From positions 1-64,000 of the forward strand of contig NZ_FOKZ01000006.1 of the NCBI RefSeq assembly GCF_900112285.1: 64,000 nt of DNA, written 5' to 3'. This document shows positions 41,001-48,247 of the stretch, piece by piece. The translations under genes and the position numbers were made by a program. How positions within the stretch are numbered: position 1 is the stretch's first letter; every line of letters begins with the position of its first letter. This stretch comes from Polaromonas sp. OV174 (GTDB lineage Bacteria; Pseudomonadota; Gammaproteobacteria; Burkholderiales; Burkholderiaceae_C). The notes under the pieces were generated by a model. That model was not told where the DNA came from, ran no database searches, and was given only the letters and a program-made list of their open reading frames with translations.

Positions 41001-41147
41001 GGCGGCGCTGAACAGCACCTCGCCCTGGGTTTCCTGCGCCAGTCTGGCGGCCAGCCGGCCCGCCACTTCGTTGCTGACGCGCGCCACGTCGTCGTAGGCT
41101 CGGTCGGCATTTTCCTGGGTGATGTTCAGGGGCAGGGGAGCGTTCAT
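38043..41147 (-). CDS. FAD-linked oxidase fused to an Fe-S / CCG-domain module (GlcD-GlcF-like)
   Basis: A 1034-residue oxidoreductase. Residues about 50-260 form an FAD-binding type 4 domain (FVPRNANDVKLAMDICRDLA, VPRGGGTSQCGQTVGAGLVI, GGMAGNNSCGSRSIAYGNMV). Residues about 270-560 are the FAD-oxidase C-terminal domain. A ferredoxin-type cluster CVGCKGCKRDCPTG lies near residue 673. Two CCG cysteine motifs follow near residues 832 (LCCGRTY) and 969 (SSCCGMAGSFGYE). Such proteins oxidise D-2-hydroxy acids (lactate, glycolate, 2-hydroxyglutarate) and pass electrons to the quinone pool or another carrier. The substrate is not known; the neighbouring glyoxylate aminotransferase is suggestive. It is 42 bp downstream of the GntR gene. 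Confidence 0.9.
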   Translation of the reverse strand: MNAPLPLNITQENADRAYDDVARVSNEVAGRLAARLAQETQGEVLFSAADRGRYATDASIYQVMPVGVFVPRNANDVKLAMDICRDLAVPIVPRGGGTSQCGQTVGAGLVIDHAKHVRNILNVNAQERTVEVEPGIVLDHLNAALKKHGLWYPVDVSTSAQATLGGMAGNNSCGSRSIAYGNMVHNVLGATAWRSDGSLLTLGRYDAATGEARALGDYVKALSDQLRPELQAHWPKVMRRVAGYNLDIFNNQNEKPYTADGSVNLAHLLIGSEGTLALTQSLKLRLAELPRTKVLGVVNFPTFYQAMDAAQHIVKLGDGTLTAVELVDRTMIELSLQNPAFAATVRTALIGQPDAILLVEFSGQSKAELTPKIKQLVELMGELGLPGAVVEMIEDAPQKNLWEVRKAGLNIMMSLKGDGKPVSFIEDCAVPLEHLAEYTDALTQVFRKHGSKGTWYAHASVGTLHVRPILDMRRGGASKMRAIAEEASELVRHYKGAYSGEHGDGLCRGEWVEWQFGPKITHAFSQIKSYLDPLNLLSPQRIVNPPKMDDTQLMRFPPSYKVIPIKTALDWSAWNVQNDPVTEQTSAPGSGGDAAQGFAKAVEMCNNNGHCRKFDAGTMCPSYRVTRDEKHVTRGRANTLRLAFSGQLEGMNAEQAFTSPAVKEALDLCVGCKGCKRDCPTGVDMAKMKVEFLHHYKARHGYTLKDKLVAYLPDYAHWASRLAPLLNLRDKVPGLAVWSEKLLGLSARRSLPQWTSQTFWKRLSTPGTMLHERLKTASREEVLAATRPVVLFVDTFNGYFESKNAVSALKVLQAAGYTVHIASKTVADGKSLCCGRTYLASGMVDKAKAKAREVVDALLPFAEKGIAIVGLEPSCLLTLRDEMLVMGLGEAPQTISRHALLLEEFLAREAAAGRLETLKARLKPAAQPILLHGHCHQKAFGAVSPIMDVLKLIPGAQPELIESSCCGMAGSFGYEASHYEVSMQMAELSLLPAVRQQPDAIVVADGTSCRHQIKDGAQREAIHVAVLLARQLQS

Positions 41148-41189
41148 CGGGGTTTTGGTGTTGAAGGCTTGAAGGGGCAGGCTTGGGAC

Positions 41190-41870
41190 TCAGGCCGAGG
41201 CCTGGCCGGCGGCGCGCAGCTGCTGGATCACCACATCGAGCTTGTTGGCCAGGTGGCTTTGCAGCACGCGCCGCATGGCCGCGGCGTCGCGCGCGGTGAG
41301 GGCGCTGATCATCTGCTCGTGTTCGTCCATGGCGAACTTCCACTTGTCTTCGTCCTGGTTGGAGCGAAAACGCAGTGCCTGCAAGCGTGCATTGACCTGG
41401 TTGTAGGTGGCGGTGAGCACCGGGTTCTTGGCGGCGACATTGATGGCGTTGTGGATGGCCGAGTTGAGCCGGTAGTAGGCCGGCAGGTCGCGGCGGGTAT
41501 AGGCCGCCAGCATTTCAAAGTGCATGGCCTTGATCTCGGCCAGTTCTGCCTCGGTGATGCGCTGGGCTGCCAGCTCGCCGGATTGGGCCTCCAGCCCGGC
41601 CATGACCTCAAAGGTGTTCAGTACATCGGCTTCGCTCAGTTCCACGGCAATCGCACCGCGATTGGGCAGGAGTTCGACCAGGCCTTCGGCGGCCAGCATC
41701 TTGATGGCTTCGCGCAGCGGAGTGCGCGACACATTGAGTTCTTCGCTGAGCTGTCGCTCGTTGAGTTTGGCGCCGGGAGCGATGCGGTTTTCTATCAGCA
41801 TCTGGCGCAGACGGTGGGCGACTTGCTCGTGCAGGGCGGAGCGGGGAATGAGTATGACTTCGGCTGACAT
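41190..41870 (-). CDS. GntR-family regulator, FadR/FCD subfamily
   Basis: A 226-residue regulator. Residues 1-75 are the GntR winged HTH (LRQMLIENRIAPGAKLNERQ, ELNVSRTPLREAIKMLAAEG); the rest is an all-helical FCD effector domain with metal-site candidates in LNSAIHNAI and the later His. The start at 41870 is the only in-frame ATG near the family N-terminus. It is divergent from the aminotransferase operon and upstream of the FAD/Fe-S gene. Twin TTTTG-N4-CAAAA sites in the intergenic region are the likely operators. Confidence 0.92.
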   Translation of the reverse strand: MSAEVILIPRSALHEQVAHRLRQMLIENRIAPGAKLNERQLSEELNVSRTPLREAIKMLAAEGLVELLPNRGAIAVELSEADVLNTFEVMAGLEAQSGELAAQRITEAELAEIKAMHFEMLAAYTRRDLPAYYRLNSAIHNAINVAAKNPVLTATYNQVNARLQALRFRSNQDEDKWKFAMDEHEQMISALTARDAAAMRRVLQSHLANKLDVVIQQLRAAGQASA

Positions 41871-41877
41871 GTCTATA

Positions 41878-41891
41878 TTTTGTATGCAAAA
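41878..41891. promoter_or_regulatory. GntR operator-like site 1
   Basis: TTTTGTATGCAAAA forms TTTTG/CAAAA arms with a 4-nt centre, 7 bp upstream of the gntR start codon. It is repeated exactly at 41952-41965, 74 bp away, which is close to seven helical turns. The location suggests autorepression. Confidence 0.65.
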
Positions 41892-41939
41892 AAAACCTAT
41901 GTCAAATCGATCGTTAACCCTAGTAATGGTTTTATTTCG

Positions 41940-41968
41940 TTGACAAATAATTTTTGTATGCAAAAAAT
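41940..41968 (+). promoter_or_regulatory. Promoter of the aminotransferase operon with GntR operator-like site 2
   Basis: TTGACA (41940-41945) is a perfect -35 hexamer; AAAAAT (41963-41968) at 17-bp spacing is a weak -10. The second TTTTGTATGCAAAA (41952-41965) lies between and over them, so bound regulator would block RNA polymerase. Confidence 0.6.
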
Positions 41969-41996
41969 GAGCAATTACTTGAGGAGACCACCTGAT

Positions 41997-43217
41997 ATGT
42001 TGACACTTGACTTTCATCCCACCGGCCGTCATTTCTTGCAGATTCCCGGCCCTTCGCCGGTGCCGGATCGCATTTTGCGGGCCATGAGCCTGCCCACCAT
42101 TGACCACCGCGGCCCCGAGTTTGGCGCGCTGGGCCTGAAGGTGCTGGCCGATGTGCAGAAAATTTTCCAGACCACGCAGCCCGTCATCATCTATCCGGCC
42201 TCGGGCACCGGCGCCTGGGAAGCGGCGCTGGCCAACACTCTGAGCCCGGGCGACCATGTTCTGATGTACGAAACCGGGCACTTTGCGGCCTTGTGGCAAA
42301 AGCTCGCGGCGCGGCTGGGCCTGAAAACCGAGGTGATGTCGCATCCCGGTGCCGAGGTCTGGCGCCATGGCGTGCAGGCCAGCCTGATCGAGGAGCGCCT
42401 GCGCGCCGATACCCAGCACAGCATCAAGGCGGTGTGCGTGGTGCACAACGAAACCTCCACCGGCGTCACCAGCAATATTGCGGCGGTGCGCCAGGCGATG
42501 GACGCGGCCAAACATCCGGCGCTGCTGCTGGTCGACACGATTTCCGGCCTGGCCTCGGCCGATTACCGTCACGATGCCTGGGGTGTCGACGTCACCATCA
42601 GCGGCTCGCAAAAAGGCCTGATGCTGCCGCCCGGCATCAGCTTTAACGCGGTGTCGGCCAAGGCGCTTGAGGCCAGCAAAAAGGCCACGCTGCCCAAGGC
42701 CTTCTGGGCCTGGGACGAGATCATTGAGATGAACAAGACGGGCTACTGGCCGTCCACCCCGAATACCAATTTGCTCTATGCGCTCAGCGAAGCCTGCGAC
42801 ATGTTGCTCGAGCATGGGCTGGAGACCGTGTTTGCGCGCCACCAGCGCTGGGCCACCGGGGTGCGGGCCGCCGTGCGGGCCTGGGGCTTGCAGATCCAGT
42901 GCGCCGATGCCGCCGTGTATTCGCCGGTGCTGACCGGCGTGATGACACCCGAAGGCATAGACGCCGATGCGGTGCGGCGGATTATTTACGAGCGCTTCGA
43001 TTGCTCGCTGGGCACCGGCCTGGGCAAGGTCAAGGGGCGGATGTTCCGCATCGGCCACCTGGGCGACTGCAATGATTTGACGCTGATGGCGGCGCTGTCG
43101 GGCTGCGAGATGGGTCTGAAGCTGGCTGGCGTCAAGCTGGCGGGGTCGGGCGTGCAGGCGGCGATGGACCATTTTTCCAGCCACGCGGCCGTCGTGCCAC
43201 AGCGCAAGGCCGCTTGA
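41997..43217 (+). CDS. Serine-glyoxylate aminotransferase-type PLP enzyme
   Basis: A 406-residue class V aminotransferase. The opening HFLQIPGPSPVPDRILRAMS and TIDHRGPEFGALG, the YPASGTGAWEAAL block, and PLP-Lys206 in SGSQKGLMLPPG agree with serine-glyoxylate / alanine-glyoxylate aminotransferases. GAGGAG lies 9 bp before ATG 41997. It would convert glyoxylate to glycine with serine or another amino donor. The operon with a carboxylate receptor, CoA transferase and enoyl-CoA hydratase suggests disposal of glyoxylate or a related keto acid formed during catabolism of an imported acid. Confidence 0.9.
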   Translation: MLTLDFHPTGRHFLQIPGPSPVPDRILRAMSLPTIDHRGPEFGALGLKVLADVQKIFQTTQPVIIYPASGTGAWEAALANTLSPGDHVLMYETGHFAALWQKLAARLGLKTEVMSHPGAEVWRHGVQASLIEERLRADTQHSIKAVCVVHNETSTGVTSNIAAVRQAMDAAKHPALLLVDTISGLASADYRHDAWGVDVTISGSQKGLMLPPGISFNAVSAKALEASKKATLPKAFWAWDEIIEMNKTGYWPSTPNTNLLYALSEACDMLLEHGLETVFARHQRWATGVRAAVRAWGLQIQCADAAVYSPVLTGVMTPEGIDADAVRRIIYERFDCSLGTGLGKVKGRMFRIGHLGDCNDLTLMAALSGCEMGLKLAGVKLAGSGVQAAMDHFSSHAAVVPQRKAA

Positions 43218-43227
43218 GACGAATCGT

Positions 43228-43290
43228 TTGCTATTAATAAGGTAGCTAACTGCCCATAAAGAGTGCGGGCTACCAACCTATTTTTATAAG
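43228..43290 (+). repeat. Dispersed repeat family 1, copy between aminotransferase and Bug receptor genes
   Basis: TTGCTATTAATAAGGTAGCT, GCGGGCTACC and CTATTTTTATAAG fit the family, although the GCGC element is degenerate (TGCCC). The copy abuts the ribosome binding site (AGAGGAGA) of the next gene. Confidence 0.65.
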
Positions 43291-43303
43291 AGGAGACAAA
43301 CTC

Positions 43304-44278
43304 ATGCAACGCAGAACCTTTCTCAACGCCACTACCGCTACCACCGCCGTACTAGCGGCCCCCATGCTCAGAGCGCAAACCCTGCCTAACGGGCCGGTGC
43401 GCATCATCGTCGGCTTCGCGCCCGGTGGCGGCACCGATATTCTGGCGCGGGTGATTGGCCAAAAACTCGGCGACATGTGGAAGACGCAGGTCATTGTCGA
43501 AAACAAGGCGGGTGCCTCGGGCACCATCGCCGCCGATTACGTGGCCAAGCAGCCCGGCGACGGCAACACCTTGCTGATGGCCCACATCAACAGCCAGGCC
43601 ATCACGCCGGCCTTGCAGAAGGTGAATTACGATGCGGCCAAGGACTTCCAGTCGGTGGTGCTGGTGGGCGTCACGCCCAACTTGCTGATCTGCAACGAGC
43701 ACCAACCGGCCAAGACCGTGAAGGACCTGGTCGAGTTGTGCCGCGCCAACCCCGGCAAGATCAGCTTCGGCTCGGCCGGCACGGGCAGCGCGCAGCACCT
43801 GGCGCTGGAAATGTTCATGCTGGCGGCCAAGGTCAAGGCCATCCACGTGCCCTACAAGGGCTCGGGCCCCATGCTCACCGACCTGATTGGCGGCAACATC
43901 CAGTACAGCTTTGACACCATGACGGCGGCCACGCCCCATGTGAAAAGCGGCAAGGCCATTGCCCTGGCGCAGACGCGCCAGCAGCGCGTGGGTGCCTACG
44001 CCAACGTGCCGACCATGGCCGAGTCGGGCTTCCCCGGCTTCGAGGCAACCACCTGGTACGGCCTGGTCGGCCCTGCCAAGATGCCCGCGGCCATGGCCAA
44101 GCGCATGAACGAGGATGTCAACAAGGTCATGCTGATGCCCGACGTGATGGAAAAGCTGGCGGCCTCGGGCGCGCAGGACGGTGGCGGTTCCGCCGAGAAG
44201 TTCAGCGACTTCATGCGCACCGAGCAGGCCAAGTGGGCCAAGATCATCAAGGACGGTGGCGTGAAGGCCGACGCGTGA
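43304..44278 (+). CDS. Bug-family (TctC) solute receptor, second copy
   Basis: A 324-residue periplasmic receptor. MQRRTFLNATTATTAVLAAP is a Tat-type signal peptide. The mature protein shows the Bug pattern PVRIIVGFAPGGGTDILAR, VIVENKAGASGTIAADYV and HVPYKGSGPMLTDLIGGN. AGAGGAGA precedes the ATG. It shares architecture with the receptor at 28268 but is clearly diverged. Its stop overlaps the start of the CoA transferase gene, tying substrate capture to CoA activation. Confidence 0.92.
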   Translation: MQRRTFLNATTATTAVLAAPMLRAQTLPNGPVRIIVGFAPGGGTDILARVIGQKLGDMWKTQVIVENKAGASGTIAADYVAKQPGDGNTLLMAHINSQAITPALQKVNYDAAKDFQSVVLVGVTPNLLICNEHQPAKTVKDLVELCRANPGKISFGSAGTGSAQHLALEMFMLAAKVKAIHVPYKGSGPMLTDLIGGNIQYSFDTMTAATPHVKSGKAIALAQTRQQRVGAYANVPTMAESGFPGFEATTWYGLVGPAKMPAAMAKRMNEDVNKVMLMPDVMEKLAASGAQDGGGSAEKFSDFMRTEQAKWAKIIKDGGVKADA

Positions 44279-45492
44279 CCGAGCCAGCCGCCAAAAGGCC
44301 ACTTCCCCTGGCGGGTGTCCGCGTGCTGGACATCAGCCAGGTGATGGCTGGGCCTTATGCCTGCATGCTGCTGGCCGATCTGGGCGCCGACGTGATCAAG
44401 ATAGAGCCGCCCGGCAGCGGCGACCAGACGCGCGGCGCCATGGGCTTCAAGATGAAGGGGGCCGACAGCCTGGGCTACCTGAACATGAACCGCAACAAGC
44501 GTAGCGTTACGCTCAACCTGAAGTCCAAGGCCGGGCGCGAGGTGCTGCTGCGCATGGTGAAGGACGCCGACATCCTGCTTGAAAACTACCGCCCCGGCGC
44601 GATGAAGCGGCTGGGCCTGGGCTACGAGGTGGTCAAGGAGATCAATCCGCGTCTGGTCTACACCAGTATTTCCGGTTTTGGTCAGACCGGACCCTGGGCC
44701 GACCGCCCGGGTTTTGATCTGATGGCGCAGGCCATGTCGGGCGTTATGAGCGTGACCGGCTATCCCGGTGGTCCGCCGGTGAAGGCCGGCGTGCCGGTGG
44801 CCGACATCGGTTGCGCGCTGTTTGCCGTCTACGCCACGCTGTCCGCCTACATTGGGGCCAAGGCCAGTGGGCAGGGCCAGCATGTGGATGCCTCCTTGTT
44901 CGACTCGGCGCTGGCTTTCTCGGTCTGGGATATCTGCGATTACTGGGGCACGGGAAAAGCGCCCGAGCCGCTGGGGACCTCCAACAAAATGACCGCTCCC
45001 TATCAGGCCATGGCCTGCTCGGACGGCTATTTCGTGATGGGCGCCAACAACCAGAAGCTGTGGCAGCAGCTGTGCCTCTTGTTGAATCGGCAGGAACTGC
45101 TGGAAGACGGGCGGTTTTCGACCATTTCCTTGCGACTTGCCAACCGCCATGCGCTGGAGACCGAACTGGAGCTGAGCTTTATCAAGCAGCCCAAGGCCTA
45201 TTGGGTCGAGACTTTGCTTGAAGCCGGTATTCCGGCGGGCCCCATCTTGAGCTATCCGGAAGCGTTTGACAGCGAGCACGCCAAGGCGCGCGGCATGCGC
45301 ATGGAAATTGATCATCCGGTGGAGGGCAAGGTGCCCAACATCGGCTTTGCCGTCAAGCTCTCGGGCACACCGCAGCAGGTAAGGCGGCACCCGCCCTTGC
45401 TGGGTGAGCACACCGAGGAAGTGCTGGCCGAATTGGGCATTGGTGCGGGCGAACGCGCCGAACTTGAAGCGCTGGGCGCGTTTGCCGTATGA
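44275..45492 (+). CDS. CaiB/BaiF (class III) CoA transferase, second copy
   Basis: A 405-residue class III CoA transferase starting at GTG 44275, which overlaps the Bug receptor stop by 4 bp. Family segments: LAGVRVLDISQVMAGPYACM, DLGADVIKIEPPGSGDQTRG, LNLKSKAGREVLLRMVKDAD, ISGFGQTGPWADRPGFDLMA, and the catalytic-Asp region VPVADIGCALFAVYAT. The substrate is unknown. The downstream enoyl-CoA hydratase and upstream receptor suggest activation of an imported carboxylic acid. Confidence 0.9.
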   Translation: MTEPAAKRPLPLAGVRVLDISQVMAGPYACMLLADLGADVIKIEPPGSGDQTRGAMGFKMKGADSLGYLNMNRNKRSVTLNLKSKAGREVLLRMVKDADILLENYRPGAMKRLGLGYEVVKEINPRLVYTSISGFGQTGPWADRPGFDLMAQAMSGVMSVTGYPGGPPVKAGVPVADIGCALFAVYATLSAYIGAKASGQGQHVDASLFDSALAFSVWDICDYWGTGKAPEPLGTSNKMTAPYQAMACSDGYFVMGANNQKLWQQLCLLLNRQELLEDGRFSTISLRLANRHALETELELSFIKQPKAYWVETLLEAGIPAGPILSYPEAFDSEHAKARGMRMEIDHPVEGKVPNIGFAVKLSGTPQQVRRHPPLLGEHTEEVLAELGIGAGERAELEALGAFAV

Positions 45493-45506
45493 GCGAGGAG
45501 GACAAG

Positions 45507-46289
45507 ATGGGCACGGTTCGCTTGAGCGTGGCGGGCGGCATCGCCTCCGTGCTGTTCGATCGCCCGCAGGCGCGCAATGCCATGACCTGGGCCATGTATG
45601 AGCAGCTTGGCCGGATCTGCGAGCAGTTGCACGCCGACGCATCGGTGCGGGTGGTGACGTTTCGCGGTGCCGGTGGCGAGGCCTTTGTGGCCGGCACGGA
45701 CATAGAGCAGTTCAAGGCCTTCGGCCAAAACCGCGACAGCGGCGAGGACGGCGTGGCCTATGAGCGGCAGATCGACCAATGCTTGCAGCGGCTGGAGTCG
45801 CTGCCCATGCCCACCGTGGCCGTGATCGAGGGCTGGGCCATAGGCGGCGGTCTGGCCATTGCCAATAGCTGTGATTTCCGTCTCGCCACCCCGGCTTCGC
45901 GCTTTGGCGTGCCGATTGCCAAGACCCTGGGCAACTGTCTTTCGGTGGCCAACCTGGCGCGACTGAGTGCCGTGTTCGGCATGTCTCGTGTCAAGCGCAT
46001 GCTGATGCTGGCGGAAATTCTTGCGGCCGACGAGGCCTTGGCCTGTGGTTTTCTCACACAGGTCAGCGAGGCTGGCGAGATTGATGCGGCCCTGGTGGTT
46101 CTGTGCGAACGCCTTAGCGCGCTGGCGCCAGTTACCCAGAGCGTCAGCAAGGAAGGCCTGCGCCGGCTGCATGCTCATGGCTTGCCGGCTGACGAAGACC
46201 TGATTCGCCGCTGCTACGGCAGCGCTGACTTTCGTGAAGGCGTGGCCTCCTTTGTCGCCAAGCGGCGTCCCGCCTGGGCTGGGGTTTAG
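45507..46289 (+). CDS. Enoyl-CoA hydratase/isomerase family protein
   Basis: A 260-residue crotonase-fold protein: VLFDRPQARNAMTWAMYEQL, the oxyanion-hole segments FRGAGGEAFVAGTDIEQFKA and IEGWAIGGGLAIANSCDFRL. The Glu pair of classical hydratases is not obvious, so a hydratase, isomerase or other crotonase reaction remains open. Start 45507 is preferred because GAGGAGG lies 5 bp upstream; ATG 45489 would overlap the CoA transferase stop and add six residues. It is the last gene of the GntR-linked operon. Confidence 0.87.
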   Translation: MGTVRLSVAGGIASVLFDRPQARNAMTWAMYEQLGRICEQLHADASVRVVTFRGAGGEAFVAGTDIEQFKAFGQNRDSGEDGVAYERQIDQCLQRLESLPMPTVAVIEGWAIGGGLAIANSCDFRLATPASRFGVPIAKTLGNCLSVANLARLSAVFGMSRVKRMLMLAEILAADEALACGFLTQVSEAGEIDAALVVLCERLSALAPVTQSVSKEGLRRLHAHGLPADEDLIRRCYGSADFREGVASFVAKRRPAWAGV

Positions 46290-46442
46290 CCGGATTGCGA
46301 GCCGCGGTACATGCCGCAAAAAATCAGATGCAGGACATGCCAGCTATCGGCGCAAGGCCGAAGATGATACTGGAGCGGTCCCGGCTGGCCCTTGACATCG
46401 GCCTGTATAAAAAATTAATCGCAAAGACAAGGAAACCGTTTC

Positions 46443-47567
46443 ATGAAGCTTGTTGATTTCTCCAGGGCTGGCAGCTTGCTGGCCGGCTTGTTGTTGTCCG
46501 TGGCCAGTTCCACCGCGTCGGCAGATATCGTGCTTGGGCACTCGGGGGATTTGTCCGGCAATACCGCGGCTCTGACGACCGACTATGTGCGCGGCATGAA
46601 CGCCTACTTCGATGATCTCAACAAGCGCGGCGGTATTCGGGGCGAGAAGATCAAGCTGATCAGTCTTGATGATGGTTTCAATCCCGACAAGACGGCTGAA
46701 AACACCAAGGCCTTGATAGAAAAACATGAGGCGGTGGCCCTGGTGGGGTTTCGCGGTACGGCCAATATGCTGAAGATCGTGCCGATTGTGCAGGCGGCGG
46801 GCATCGCTCAAATTGGCAATACCAGCGGTGCCAAATCACTGCGCGACCCTTATGTCCCGAATTTGTTCCATGTCCGTGCCAGCACCACCGATGAGGTCGA
46901 AGCGGCCGTCAATCACGCCTGGACCATAGGCATCAATAAAATTGCGGCGCTCTACCAGGACGATGCCTTTGGCAAGGAGGGCCTGGAGGCGCTGAATGCT
47001 TCCCTGCAAAAGCGGGGGGCGAAGCCGGTGGCCGTGGCGCCGGTGCCACGCGGAACGGTGGACGTGAGCAAGGCCATCGATGTCATCGCCGCGGCCCAGC
47101 CACAGGCCGTGCTGCTGATTGGTCAGGCCAAACCGAATGCCGCCTTTATCAAGGGCCTGCGCCTGAAGGGGGTGAGCCCGCAGTTTTTTGTCCTGAGCGT
47201 GTCTTCTGGCCTGTATGCAGAGCTCAAGGAGCCTTCAGCCGGTGTGATCGCGGTTCAGGTGGTGCCTTATCCGTTTACCGAGCTGGGCAACGCCGTGGTG
47301 CGCGAATACCAGACCGTCATTTCGGCCAGTGGCGACAAAAAGTTCAGCTACAACAGCATGGAGGGTTTCCTCAATGCCAAGCTGGTGGCCCGGGCCATGC
47401 AGAAGATATCCGGGCCGGTCAGCCGCGCCAAGATCATCAGCACGCTGGAGTCTTTCACCAACGAAGACCTGGGCGGCTTTGCACTGACCTATGGCAAGCA
47501 CAGCAATCTCGGCTCGCGCTTCGTCAATCTGACCATGATTCGCGCCGACGGCTCTTTTGCCCGATAG
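46443..47567 (+). CDS. ABC-type periplasmic binding protein, branched-chain amino acid (LivJ-like) type
   Basis: A 374-residue type I periplasmic binding protein. The first about 27 residues (SLLAGLLLSVASSTASA) form a signal peptide. The mature part starts DIVLGHSGDLSGNTAALTTD and includes KIKLISLDDGFNPDKTAENT, ALVGFRGTANM and KIAALYQDDAFGKEGLEALN. No permease or ATPase genes are adjacent, so it is an orphan receptor; it may serve a transporter elsewhere or act as a sensor. It is convergent with nth. Confidence 0.88.
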   Translation: MKLVDFSRAGSLLAGLLLSVASSTASADIVLGHSGDLSGNTAALTTDYVRGMNAYFDDLNKRGGIRGEKIKLISLDDGFNPDKTAENTKALIEKHEAVALVGFRGTANMLKIVPIVQAAGIAQIGNTSGAKSLRDPYVPNLFHVRASTTDEVEAAVNHAWTIGINKIAALYQDDAFGKEGLEALNASLQKRGAKPVAVAPVPRGTVDVSKAIDVIAAAQPQAVLLIGQAKPNAAFIKGLRLKGVSPQFFVLSVSSGLYAELKEPSAGVIAVQVVPYPFTELGNAVVREYQTVISASGDKKFSYNSMEGFLNAKLVARAMQKISGPVSRAKIISTLESFTNEDLGGFALTYGKHSNLGSRFVNLTMIRADGSFAR

Positions 47568-47588
47568 GTCAGACCTTTGTAGCGCTGC

Positions 47589-48233
47589 TTAGACGGGCGG
47601 CGCCGGCGTCTTGGGGCTGAAGTCGCACCAGGGCGCCACGGCGCACTGCCAGCACAGGGGTTTGCGCGCCATGCACACATAGCGCCCGTGCAGGATCAGC
47701 CAGTGGTGGGCATCCACCAGGTATTCAGGTGGAATGCGTTTGAGCAGTTTCAGCTCGACTTCCAGCGGCGTTTTTCCAGGCGCCAGCCCGGTGCGGTTGC
47801 CAATGCGAAAAATATGCGTGTCCACCGCCATGGTGGCTTCGCCAAACGCCGAATTCAGCACAACATTGGCCGTTTTCCTGCCGACGCCGGGCAGGGCTTC
47901 AAGGGCTTCGCGGGTGCGCGGCACCTGGCCGCCATGCTGCTCCATCAGTATCTGGCAGGTCGCCATCAGGTTTTTGGCCTTGGTGCGGTACAAGCCTATG
48001 GTCTTGATATAGCTTTCCAGTCCGGCCAGCCCCAAATCCAGGATGGCCTGCGGCGTGCCCGCGATCGGAAATAGTTTGCGCGTGGCCTTGTTCACGCCCA
48101 CATCCGTGGCTTGTGCCGAGAGCAGAACGGCGGCCAGCAGTTCAAACACGCTCGTATACTCCAACTCAGTTACGGGCTGTGGATTGGCTGCCTTCAAAGT
48201 GGCAAAGAATGGCTCGATGTTTTCCTTCTTCAT
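47589..48233 (-). CDS. nth: Endonuclease III (DNA glycosylase/AP lyase)
   Basis: A 214-residue enzyme for base excision repair of oxidised pyrimidines. It has the helix-hairpin-helix LPGVGRKTANVVL with the catalytic Lys, the catalytic Asp in VDTHIFRIGNRTG, and the C-terminal 4Fe-4S ligands in C-X6-C-X2-C-X5-C (CMARKPLCWQCAVAPWC). The start at 48233 gives MKKENIEPFF with GGGAGAA upstream. It is divergent from an aminotransferase gene only 14 bp away. Confidence 0.95.
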   Translation of the reverse strand: MKKENIEPFFATLKAANPQPVTELEYTSVFELLAAVLLSAQATDVGVNKATRKLFPIAGTPQAILDLGLAGLESYIKTIGLYRTKAKNLMATCQILMEQHGGQVPRTREALEALPGVGRKTANVVLNSAFGEATMAVDTHIFRIGNRTGLAPGKTPLEVELKLLKRIPPEYLVDAHHWLILHGRYVCMARKPLCWQCAVAPWCDFSPKTPAPPV

Positions 48234-48247
48234 GGACCAATTCTCCC

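Noticed and set aside
39753..41867. A 704-codon plus-strand frame over the FAD/Fe-S oxidoreductase and GntR genes
   Set aside because: It spans two real genes on the other strand and lacks any domain or ribosome binding site.
42000..43184. N-terminal extension of the GntR regulator as one 664-codon frame
   Set aside because: The extension is antisense to the serine-glyoxylate aminotransferase; the GntR family N-terminus starts at 41870.
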